Assembly (NCBI GenBank): GCA_002404515.1
Contig: DHJV01000077.1
Span: 2,336 to 13,182, forward strand
From: Lachnospiraceae bacterium UBA4711
GTDB taxonomy: Bacteria; Bacillota; Clostridia; Lachnospirales; Lachnospiraceae
Direction of reading: 5' to 3'
DNA length: 10,847 nucleotides
Both the position numbers and the translations under genes were made by a program. The notes beneath the pieces were generated by a model. It worked only from the letters and a program-made list of their open reading frames with translations. It was not told the origin of the DNA and did no database searches. Below, one piece after another: positions 1-6,280 of the stretch (within the stretch, counting starts at the first letter, position 1; each line of letters opens with the position of its first letter).

Positions 1-1689
1 TATGATACCGGCGATGTCCGGACGGATTGCTTCCCTGCCGGAGATAAGCTCAAAGCTTCGAAGAACAGCATCGTTGTAGAAGGTTCCACCCTGTACGACG
101 ATATTCTTGCCAAGTGACTTCGGATCGGTCAGCTTGATTACCTTCAAAAGGGCATTCTTAATAACAGAGTAGGCAAGACCGGCAGAGATATCTGCGACGC
201 TTGCACCTTCCTTCTGTGCCTGCTTTACTTTGGAATTCATAAATACAGTACAACGGCTTCCGAGATCAATCGGGCTTTCTGCAAAAAGTGCGATCTTCGC
301 GAAATCTTTTACATCATAATTCAATGACTTGGCAAATGTCTCGATGAAAGAACCACAGCCGGAAGAACATGCTTCGTTCAGCATGACATTGTCGACAACT
401 TCATTTTTGATCTTGATACATTTCATATCCTGACCACCGATATCCAAGATACAGTCAACGTCTGGATCAAAGAATGCTGCGGCAGTGTAATGAGCGATTG
501 TTTCTACCTCGCCATAGTCGAGCATGAGGGCAGATTTAATTAAGGCTTCTCCATATCCGGTTGAACAGCCTGCAACAATCTCCACGCCCTCTGGGAGCTT
601 AGTATAGATGTCTTTCATGGCACGCAGGGTTGTACGAAGCGGACTGCCGTCGTTGTTGCTGTAAAAATCATAGAGCAGACTGCCGTCCGCGGCGACGAGT
701 GCGACCTTGGTTGTTGTGGAACCGGCGTCGACACCGAGGAAACATTTTCCCTTGTAGGTGGCAAGGTCGGAACGCAATACTTTATTTTTCTCCTGCTTTT
801 TGATGAAGGCGTCGTAGTCTTCCTGTGATGCAAAAAGTGGTGGGAGACGGTCGACATCTACAGCAATCTTAAGATCGGCTGTGAGCTTTCCGCTGATTTC
901 ATCCAATGTATAGTGTGTCTCTTCCTTCGCCTGGAGTGCTGCACCGACAGCCGCAAACAGATGGGAATGTCCCGGTGCGATAATATGCTCCGGTGTCAGA
1001 TTCAACGTCCGAACGAACGCTTCCTTGAGCTGATCGAGGAAGTGGAGAGGACCACCTAAAAATGCTACATTTCCTTTGATCGGCTTACCACAGGCAAGAC
1101 CACTGATCGTCTGGTTAACAACCGCCTGAAAGATAGATGCTGCAAGGTTTGGCTTTGTTGCACCTTCATTGATGAGCGGCTGGATATCGGTCTTTGCGAA
1201 TACACCACAACGTGCAGCAATCGGGTAGATCGTATCATAGTCCTTCGCGTATGTATTCAGACCGGAAGCGTCTGTCTGCAGCAGCGTTGCCATCTGGTCG
1301 ATAAAGGAGCCTGTGCCGCCGGCACATACACCGTTCATTCGCTGTTCCACACCATTTGTAAAATAGATGATCTTGGCATCCTCGCCGCCAAGCTCGATAG
1401 CTACATCTGTCTGTGGTGCATAGTCTGTCAATGCCTCGGATACACAAACGACCTCCTGTTCAAAAGGTATGTCGATGACCTGTGCCAGTGCAAGTCCACC
1501 GGAACCTGTGATAGTAGGAGCAACTTCCAAATTTCCAAGTTCTTTGCTGGCATGCTCCAAAAGTTCCTTCAATGTCTCTTTGATATTTGCAAAGTGACGC
1601 TTGTATTCAGAAAATAATATGTTATGTTCTTCGTCGATCACAGCAACCTTGACGGTTGTTGATCCAATATCGATTCCTAATCTCTTCAT
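1..1689 (-). CDS. 2-hydroxyacyl-CoA dehydratase activator, large tandem BadF/HgdC-type ATPase (partial, N-terminal part)
   Basis: The frame stays open from the ATG at 1689 to the left edge, giving 563 residues with no stop, so the C-terminus is missing. AGAGGT lies just upstream of the start. Two ASKHA-fold ATPase modules are in tandem. Module 1 starts with GIDIGSTTVKV (residues 5-15), has ELGGEDAK near 100 and CAGGTGSFIDQM at 122-133. Module 2 starts with GVDAGSTTTKV near 319-329, has DIGGQDMK near 416-423 and CSSGCGSFIE at 441-450. HgdC-family activators are homodimers that hold a [4Fe-4S] cluster between subunits and use ATP to push an electron into the dehydratase. Here each module has a cysteine pair 39 residues apart (C122/C161 and C441/C480), matching the cluster-ligand spacing known for HgdC. 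Family members of this type are usually about 1400 residues and end in DUF2229 and HgdB-like domains, which would lie outside the window. The in vivo substrate of these large fused forms is unknown to me. Confidence 0.93.
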   Translation of the reverse strand, partial: MKRLGIDIGSTTVKVAVIDEEHNILFSEYKRHFANIKETLKELLEHASKELGNLEVAPTITGSGGLALAQVIDIPFEQEVVCVSEALTDYAPQTDVAIELGGEDAKIIYFTNGVEQRMNGVCAGGTGSFIDQMATLLQTDASGLNTYAKDYDTIYPIAARCGVFAKTDIQPLINEGATKPNLAASIFQAVVNQTISGLACGKPIKGNVAFLGGPLHFLDQLKEAFVRTLNLTPEHIIAPGHSHLFAAVGAALQAKEETHYTLDEISGKLTADLKIAVDVDRLPPLFASQEDYDAFIKKQEKNKVLRSDLATYKGKCFLGVDAGSTTTKVALVAADGSLLYDFYSNNDGSPLRTTLRAMKDIYTKLPEGVEIVAGCSTGYGEALIKSALMLDYGEVETIAHYTAAAFFDPDVDCILDIGGQDMKCIKIKNEVVDNVMLNEACSSGCGSFIETFAKSLNYDVKDFAKIALFAESPIDLGSRCTVFMNSKVKQAQKEGASVADISAGLAYSVIKNALLKVIKLTDPKSLGKNIVVQGGTFYNDAVLRSFELISGREAIRPDIAGII

Positions 1690-1753
1690 GTGATGCTTAC
1701 CTCTTTTTTATTCTTTCCACTTAATTGTACTTTTGCATTTTTCGACATTTGAC

Positions 1754-1782
1754 ATTATATAGGAAAGAATCATGAATTTCAA
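1754..1782 (-). promoter_or_regulatory. sigma-A-type promoter of the dehydratase activator gene
   Basis: Read on the minus strand, TTGAAA (1782-1777) is followed by a 17-bp spacer and a perfect TATAAT (1759-1754). Transcription would start near 1747, leaving a leader of about 58 nt before the ATG at 1689. Spacing and hexamers fit a vegetative promoter well. I see no strong operator dyad around it. Confidence 0.72.
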
Positions 1783-1790
1783 CAGGAAAA

Positions 1791-1818
1791 TTGTGAACAT
1801 TTTCTACCTATTAAGAAT
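1791..1818 (+). promoter_or_regulatory. weak candidate promoter of the LysM gene
   Basis: TTGTGA at 1791-1796 and AAGAAT at 1813-1818 are separated by 16 bp, each matching consensus at four positions. The start would fall near 1825, only a few bases before the first ATG at 1832 but about 28 nt before the alternative ATG at 1853. An alternative is TTGACA at 1749-1754, a perfect -35 hexamer, but no acceptable -10 follows it at 16-18 bp. This is a low-certainty call. Confidence 0.25.
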
Positions 1819-1831
1819 AAAATAATCAGAA

Positions 1832-2194
1832 ATGAGTATGGAGATGTGCGGTATGGAGCATGAATGCAAGGGAACGGTACACAAAGTCGTTGCCGGAGAT
1901 ACGCTGTACAAATTATCAAAATTGTACGGCGTTCGCCTGATCGATATCCTGAAAGAGAATCCATATGTCAACGTCTACAACCTGCAGCCGGGGGATGAGA
2001 TCTGTATTCCAACGGAGGTGTACGAGGAAGAGGAGCGTCGTTATTATACGGCAAAGGCCGGAGAGACACTTGGAAGTTTAGTACGGGAGTTTGATACGGA
2101 TATTGCAGATCTGATGCAGTATAACCGGGAGCTTTATGATCTGCGGGTGCCGCTTGGAACGATCATCCGAATCCCGCCGGAGAAAGAAGAATAG
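1832..2194 (+). CDS. small protein with two LysM domains, no signal peptide
   Basis: The product is 120 residues. LysM 1 covers about residues 16-60 (VHKVVAGDTLYKLSKLYGV, ending in LQPGDEICIP). LysM 2 covers about 71-115 (YYTAKAGETLGSLVREF, ending in GTIIRIP). LysM modules bind N-acetylglucosamine-containing glycans, usually peptidoglycan. There is no signal peptide or membrane segment, so the route to any cell-wall target is unclear. A role in the spore or mother cell, or an intracellular one, is possible but not shown. The acidic linker 63-69 joins the two modules. The start is uncertain: ATG 1832 has almost no ribosome site, while GGAG at 1840-1843 is nine bases from ATG 1853, which would give 113 residues beginning MEHECKG. 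An intrinsic terminator follows, so the gene seems monocistronic. Confidence 0.85.
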   Translation: MSMEMCGMEHECKGTVHKVVAGDTLYKLSKLYGVRLIDILKENPYVNVYNLQPGDEICIPTEVYEEEERRYYTAKAGETLGSLVREFDTDIADLMQYNRELYDLRVPLGTIIRIPPEKEE

Positions 2195-2240
2195 CTGTTT
2201 GACCAGGGCAATGATGATTGAATAACATCTTAGAAAAGTG

Positions 2241-2283
2241 ATCGCCGCGCACAGAGAATACGCGCGTGGCGATTGCTTTTTTT
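2241..2283 (+). terminator. intrinsic terminator after the LysM gene
   Basis: ATCGCCGCGC (2241-2250) pairs with GCGTGGCGAT (2264-2273), giving 10 bp with one G-U, around a 13-nt loop. Seven T residues follow at 2277-2283. An A-run at 2234-2237 can pair with the first T residues and lengthen the stem. This is a textbook Rho-independent terminator. It separates the LysM gene from the operon that begins at 2399. Confidence 0.88.
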
Positions 2284-2301
2284 ATGTAGATAGGGTATAA
2301 T
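2273..2301 (+). promoter_or_regulatory. candidate distal promoter of the 2399-9195 operon
   Basis: TTGCTT at 2273-2278 and a perfect TATAAT at 2296-2301 are separated by 17 bp. The -35 hexamer lies inside the 3' part of the upstream terminator. Transcription would start around 2308, within the first inverted repeat (2305-2320), and give a leader of about 90 nt. The perfect -10 and ideal spacer support it; the -35 matches at only four positions. Confidence 0.5.
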
Positions 2302-2304
2302 GAA

Positions 2305-2320
2305 GCACGCTGATGCGTGC
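2305..2320 (+). repeat. inverted repeat, 6-bp arms with TGAT loop
   Basis: GCACGC (2305-2310) and GCGTGC (2315-2320) are perfect inverted arms around TGAT. The repeat sits over the predicted start of the distal promoter and 4 bp before the larger dyad at 2325-2348. The right arm can also pair with CACGC at 2330-2334, so in RNA it could compete with the larger hairpin. No T-run follows, so it is not a terminator. It could be an operator or part of a leader RNA structure. Confidence 0.6.
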
Positions 2321-2324
2321 GTAG

Positions 2325-2348
2325 GTCATCACGCGTACGCGTGGTGAC
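2325..2348 (+). repeat. 24-bp near-perfect palindrome upstream of the proximal -10
   Basis: The centre lies between T2336 and A2337. Eleven of the twelve base pairs are perfect; the only break is T2329 opposite G2344. The core 2331-2342 is two head-to-tail copies of ACGCGT. Bases 2330-2343 alternate strictly between pyrimidine and purine. The dyad ends two bases before the extended -10 at 2350-2358 and so covers its -35 region, where an activator or repressor would bind. It could equally form a hairpin in RNA made from the distal promoter. Confidence 0.7.
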
Positions 2349-2349
2349 A

Positions 2350-2358
2350 TGTTATAAT
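2350..2358 (+). promoter_or_regulatory. extended -10 promoter of the 2399-9195 operon
   Basis: TGTTATAAT is a perfect extended -10 element (TGN followed by TATAAT at 2353-2358). No -35 like TTGACA is present 16-18 bp upstream, where the palindrome lies instead. Extended -10 promoters can work without a good -35, sometimes with an activator. The predicted start near 2365 leaves about 34 nt before the TTG start at 2399. Confidence 0.55.
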
Positions 2359-2398
2359 ATCGAATTGATATGCAAAGCGAAAGTGAGGATAATTTAAT

Positions 2399-3310
2399 TT
2401 GAGTTTTTTTGCGAAGTTAGAGAAAAAATTTGGTAAATTTGCAATTCGAAATCTCCCGGTCAAGATCGCGGTTGTGATGGCAATCTCATATGTTTTATGG
2501 GCGTTTGTTCCGTCAGTTGCGTACAAACTTGTTTTTTCACCATATGCGATTATGGAGCAGCATCAGTTCTGGAGATTGTTCACGTGGGTATTTTCACCAC
2601 CGGGAGAACTGGATTTCATTGGGATTCTGATGATTTTCTGCCTGATTCTGTTTGGCCAGCAGATTGAACAGGCGATGGGAACATTTATGTTTAATTTATA
2701 TATTTTTGGCGCATGGTTCTGGAATACGGTCATCATGTTAGGTATTAGTATTTACTATTATGCATCCGGCTCGATCGCAGGCATGCTGGATATGGGAATC
2801 TATGCAATGTATTTCTTTGATTACGGATTGTTCCTGGCATTTGCGTTGATGTATTCCGATGCACGTGTACTGTTTATGTTTTTCATTCCAATCCGTGCAA
2901 TCTGGATTGCAATTATTGATATGGGACTAATGGCGTTTGAATTTATTCGGACAACTCCCCTGAATCGAGGATCAATTATTGCATACCTTGTGAATTTTTT
3001 CATTTTTTACCTGATCATGGGACGGGGTGTCGGCATGCGGAGTTCGAACAGTAAGGCGGCAGCCAGACGAAGGAAACGGGATTACGACCGTCGCGTGGAG
3101 AATCTGTCCCGACAGGTAAATGGAGAGGCAGACCGCCGTCACAAGGCACAGCAGATGGGATATCCGTCGAATATTACGAAGCACAAATGTGCGATCTGCG
3201 GTAGAACGGAGCGGGATGGCGATGATCTGGAGTTCCGGTTCTGCTCAAAATGTAATGGTAATTATGAGTATTGCAACGAGCATTTATTTACGCACGAACA
3301 CGTGAAGTAG
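2399..3310 (+). CDS. rhomboid/derlin-like six-helix membrane protein with C-terminal zinc-binding tail, probably not a protease
   Basis: The product is 303 residues from a TTG start, ten bases after GAGG at 2385-2388; no ATG lies nearby in frame. About six hydrophobic segments are visible, roughly at 21-43, 71-90, 97-118, 136-152, 157-178 and 191-208. QFWRLFTWVF at 56-65 resembles the W-R motif in the first loop of rhomboid and derlin folds. The catalytic rhomboid GxSG serine is not seen: helix 4 reads DYGLFLAFAL. The last helix also lacks the active histidine. I therefore infer an inactive pseudo-rhomboid. A basic cytosolic stretch (about 213-250) leads to a tail with C264, C267, C282, C285, C292, H295, H299 and H301, laid out as CxxC...CxxC...CxxxH, which suggests one or two zinc sites. 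It is the first gene of the long co-directional run. The function is unknown; a scaffold or quality-control role is only an analogy. Confidence 0.75.
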   Translation: MSFFAKLEKKFGKFAIRNLPVKIAVVMAISYVLWAFVPSVAYKLVFSPYAIMEQHQFWRLFTWVFSPPGELDFIGILMIFCLILFGQQIEQAMGTFMFNLYIFGAWFWNTVIMLGISIYYYASGSIAGMLDMGIYAMYFFDYGLFLAFALMYSDARVLFMFFIPIRAIWIAIIDMGLMAFEFIRTTPLNRGSIIAYLVNFFIFYLIMGRGVGMRSSNSKAAARRRKRDYDRRVENLSRQVNGEADRRHKAQQMGYPSNITKHKCAICGRTERDGDDLEFRFCSKCNGNYEYCNEHLFTHEHVK

Positions 3311-3394
3311 GAGGAGCCCACACATTCAATACCGGCGAAGACATGCCGCCGGGCGGATGCGATGGGGTGATACCGATAAAAGGAGACTGAAACG
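3311..3394 (+). other. 84-bp spacer with a small GC-rich hairpin
   Basis: CCGGCG (3332-3337) and CGCCGG (3347-3352) form a 6-bp stem with a 9-nt loop. No T-run follows, so it is not an intrinsic terminator. I see no good promoter, which favours read-through from the upstream gene. GGAGGAG at 3310-3316 has no usable start codon after it. A 15-codon frame from ATG 3343 ends at the TGA in 3388-3390 but lacks a ribosome site at a proper distance. Confidence 0.35.
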
Positions 3395-4798
3395 ATGATA
3401 GCAACATGTAAGAAATTAGTGACAGATATACAGAGAGACAAAGATTTAGATAAGAAGCTTCCGGAATATGCGGAACTGCTGAACAGACAGTATAACTGTT
3501 ATGCAACGGTCAAAGGAAGCATGAATTATTACACGATGAAGGAAGTGTGTGACGAACAGGAAGACAAGAACATGGATGTCTGCAAATATTTCGCGCTTCT
3601 GACAGGCTTGTTAGACCGCCATCTGGTTCAGCGTGAGGCAGTGGACGAAGATTCCATGGAAGCAATCGCACAGCTTCGAAGCAATGTAGAGTATAAGATG
3701 CATATTCTGACCGCTTATACCGATGCGTATGAGATTTATGAGTATGTGTTAAACCGTGTGGAGGCTGCGGTGCGTGATGAGGTCACTCCGGTCGATGCAA
3801 AGGGGCTTTCCGAGAAGATGTTTGCCTATGTGTTTGCGGAGAATGATACGGTTGTTATAAACAGCAAATTACAGCTTTTGATGGCACAGCTTCCGGTTCG
3901 TATGACGAAGAATAAGTTCTATGACATCATCAACTCTACACTGAACATCTATGAGGAAGGTGAGACAACCTCTGTCGATGAATTTGTCGACATGCTGCGC
4001 AGTGCGGTGCTTTTGAAGAAACCGAAGGGATTTGAAACAGAATATCCATTTTTATATCATGTATATACAGATCTTGCAGATGCAGATTATGCAGCACTTA
4101 CACTGCCGGAGTTTGAGGATCTGACGAAGCGTCTGAATCAGGCTGCAACGATCATTAACAACGAAGTGTCCGCTTATATGCTGCTGCAGGAGGTCATCAA
4201 TGATGTCTACACAATCCTTCTTACGATCGATGCAGCATACGAGAAGAACGAAGAAGATGTACCGGGCTATGCAGCAGCAATCCGCATTATCAAGGCGTGT
4301 GTAAAGGCAGAGACAATCGACCAGTTACCGGATGAGGTGATGGATGAGTTCTTCACGATTGAGGGTGTGCAGGAGCGTGTATATGAATCTATCGTAATCT
4401 TAGAAGCGGTACTTGAGGATATTCGTATTGGTAAGGATAAACAGATCAGCGAATTAGGATTAGAGGATCAGTTTGATAATCTGAATAAGATCAGCAAGCT
4501 GCTTTCCACAAGTTTATTTATTGATCTTGATAAGGTTACGGGTAAGGCGGAAACAGCAGACCACGCCTATATTGCAGCAAAGAAAGAGGAACTTGTAAAG
4601 GAACTCGGTGAGTTGTTTGCAAGTGTGAAGAAACCGGTTTACCGAAGTATGATGTGTAAGCTTCTGGCAGCGATGCCAATCTTTATGAACACACAGCAGG
4701 AGATCCGGGATTATTTTGATTATGTAATTGAGAATTGTAAGGATGACAGTGAACTTATGGCATGTAATAAGCTGATTTCAGAGATGATAGAGGAGTAA
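3395..4798 (+). CDS. conserved-looking hypothetical helical cytosolic protein, 467 residues
   Basis: I do not recognise this family. The ATG at 3395 has AGGAG nine bases upstream. The protein is acidic and looks almost wholly alpha-helical, with no signal peptide, no membrane segment and no nucleotide-binding or metal-binding motif that I can name. Amphipathic helices dominate, for example 84-130, 240-280, 324-343 and 392-410. Two stretches look distantly alike: 166-204, with PVRM then EFVDML, and 414-448, with PVYRSMM then DYFDYVI. They may mark two related helical modules. The gene ends two bases before the next start, so the two are very probably translated together. Further downstream lie the DUF2953 and GerW genes, so a sporulation-linked or envelope-linked role is possible but only by position. 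Confidence 0.88.
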   Translation: MIATCKKLVTDIQRDKDLDKKLPEYAELLNRQYNCYATVKGSMNYYTMKEVCDEQEDKNMDVCKYFALLTGLLDRHLVQREAVDEDSMEAIAQLRSNVEYKMHILTAYTDAYEIYEYVLNRVEAAVRDEVTPVDAKGLSEKMFAYVFAENDTVVINSKLQLLMAQLPVRMTKNKFYDIINSTLNIYEEGETTSVDEFVDMLRSAVLLKKPKGFETEYPFLYHVYTDLADADYAALTLPEFEDLTKRLNQAATIINNEVSAYMLLQEVINDVYTILLTIDAAYEKNEEDVPGYAAAIRIIKACVKAETIDQLPDEVMDEFFTIEGVQERVYESIVILEAVLEDIRIGKDKQISELGLEDQFDNLNKISKLLSTSLFIDLDKVTGKAETADHAYIAAKKEELVKELGELFASVKKPVYRSMMCKLLAAMPIFMNTQQEIRDYFDYVIENCKDDSELMACNKLISEMIEE

Positions 4799-4800
4799 TC

Positions 4801-5115
4801 GTGATTTTTTCTGATAAATGTTATACATACAATCTCACAGAGCGAAAACGGGCGCGGATAAAAAAGCGGATTCAAAGGCATAAGACTGCCCGAAATCTGT
4901 ATGTGATCGTGTTGCCGTTAATACAGGATGGATTGTTGGAGATTTATCCATATAATCAGTTATTACAAAAACCATACAGGAAGATTGATTCCAAAATACA
5001 GGTTGTCGGCTTTGCAAGAGGCAAAGAAGCGGCAGAACAGCTCGTTGTACAGATCATACAGGATATGTATGACGAAACTGGGGAAGAATGGAAGGTAGAA
5101 GATTTTTTCTTTTGA
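4801..5115 (+). CDS. hypothetical small basic-then-acidic protein, 104 residues
   Basis: The GTG start at 4801 lies two bases after the upstream stop. GAGGAG at 4790-4795, inside the end of the upstream gene, is five bases away. This is strong translational coupling. The N-terminus is very basic (RKRARIKKRIQRHK, residues 16-29). A hydrophobic strand-like segment follows (LYVIVLPLI, 33-41), then a mixed region with a predicted helix at 74-90 and an acidic, aromatic end (DFFF). There is no convincing membrane helix. I do not recognise the family. The arrangement suggests a partner of the 467-residue protein; the basic start might bind nucleic acid or another acidic partner, which is inference only. 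Confidence 0.8.
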   Translation: MIFSDKCYTYNLTERKRARIKKRIQRHKTARNLYVIVLPLIQDGLLEIYPYNQLLQKPYRKIDSKIQVVGFARGKEAAEQLVVQIIQDMYDETGEEWKVEDFFF

Positions 5116-5153
5116 TTGGTAAGGGAGAATCGCAGGTAGGAGTAAGGTAAGAG

Positions 5154-6248
5154 ATGCTGCATGTATTGTTGCTTATTTTGAAAATAATCGGATGGATCCT
5201 TCTTGGTATCATAGGATTACTTCTCTTGCTTGTGTTGTTGATCTTATTCTGTCCGATCCGGTATCAGGCAGATGTCTCGTATCAGGGAGGAAAGACATTA
5301 CAGGCAAAAGCAAAGGTACGATACCTGATCTTGAGTGTACGGGTGCTGTATGACCGGAGCCGGGAGAAAGATAAATTTGAACAGGAGATCCGGGTGCTTT
5401 GGTTCCGGCTTGGAAAGAAGAAAGCGGAAGCTGCGGAGCATCTTGTTGATGAGGAACTCGATGATGCATGGGATGATATTGATGTGGACGAGGATGAGCG
5501 TGTAATTCACGAGATACCGGCGAAGCCACAGGAGGATACAGCTGATATTTCACAGAAGAAAATAAGTGAATCGGAGAAAGCAAATGAGTCAGGCGATATC
5601 GTTGCAGAGATTCCGACGATACCACTTCCGGAGACAGACACAACAGAGGATGATATAGAAACAAAGACAGAGGAAGAATCAGAGGAAACACCAGAACATG
5701 AAATTTTCGATCTGGACGAACCAGATGATCTGCCGAAAGAAGAAAAGAAACGATCGGGCAGATTCAAAGTATTGTGTCGTAAGGCGTGGGAGAAGATTAA
5801 GAAGATCTGGACATTTATCACGAATCACACACCAGGCAGGGTCGCAGAGCGAGTGACTGACAAAATCGAGAAAAAGACAGCGACTGCAAAGAAAAAGATA
5901 CGGCGGCTGCAGAAGTTCTGGAACCTGTCGTGTACGGTAAAGACACGAGAATATCTGAAAACATACATTCCGCGGACATTGAAGCATATACTGCCGCGTA
6001 AGGTAAAGGGTTATGTGCATTACGGCATGGATGAGCCATACAAGACCGGACAGGTGACTGGATATTTAAGCTTACTGCCGTTTGTATATCAAAAGGGGCT
6101 GTCAATGCAGCCGGATTTTGAGCAGAAGGTATTGGAACTGGATGTGAAGCTGAAAGGCAGAATCCAGCCTGGCTATCTGCTAAGAATCGTATTGAATCGG
6201 AATATCTGGCGGACGATCAAGGTCGCTAAGAAAGTAATGAATCAGTAG
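5154..6248 (+). CDS. DUF2953 domain membrane-anchored protein (YtfI-like)
   Basis: The product is 364 residues. A strong hydrophobic N-terminal helix (about 3-33) acts as an anchor. A conserved-looking strand region follows (YQADVSYQGGKTLQAKAKVRYLIL begins at 37). Residues 95-200 are a highly acidic, low-complexity stretch rich in Glu, Asp, Ser and Thr. A basic helical stretch spans 199-256. The C-terminal DUF2953 core (about 280-350) has the typical YGMDEPYKTGQVTGYLSLLP and later LELDVKLKGRIQPGYL patterns. In Bacillus subtilis the DUF2953 protein YtfI is encoded next to YtfJ (GerW), exactly as here with a 32-bp gap. The function is unknown; the pairing suggests a sporulation or germination role. 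The ribosome site is a run of AGG repeats at 5136-5147. The long acidic insert may be a spacer. Confidence 0.88.
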   Translation: MLHVLLLILKIIGWILLGIIGLLLLLVLLILFCPIRYQADVSYQGGKTLQAKAKVRYLILSVRVLYDRSREKDKFEQEIRVLWFRLGKKKAEAAEHLVDEELDDAWDDIDVDEDERVIHEIPAKPQEDTADISQKKISESEKANESGDIVAEIPTIPLPETDTTEDDIETKTEEESEETPEHEIFDLDEPDDLPKEEKKRSGRFKVLCRKAWEKIKKIWTFITNHTPGRVAERVTDKIEKKTATAKKKIRRLQKFWNLSCTVKTREYLKTYIPRTLKHILPRKVKGYVHYGMDEPYKTGQVTGYLSLLPFVYQKGLSMQPDFEQKVLELDVKLKGRIQPGYLLRIVLNRNIWRTIKVAKKVMNQ

Positions 6249-6280
6249 AAGATAATATAAGAAATTGGAGGTATTAAGAG

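Noticed and set aside
1690..1831. Riboswitch in the leader of the activator gene
   Set aside because: The leader is only about 58 nt, A/T-rich, and shows no stable conserved-looking fold.
2305..2348. CRISPR-like or mobile-repeat reading of the palindromic region
   Set aside because: There is one large dyad and one small one with no regular spacers, no target-site duplication and no nearby transposase or cas gene.
3332..3352. Hairpin considered as a terminator between the rhomboid-like gene and the 467-residue gene
   Set aside because: The stem is only 6 bp and no T-run follows it.
3343..3390. 15-codon frame beginning MPPGG in the spacer
   Set aside because: No ribosome site at a proper distance, no leader-peptide signature and no attenuator T-run.
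5209..5691. 160-residue open frame on the minus strand
   Set aside because: It lies wholly inside the DUF2953 gene on the other strand, has no ribosome site, and its composition (Pro, His, Ser rich) is typical of an antisense shadow.
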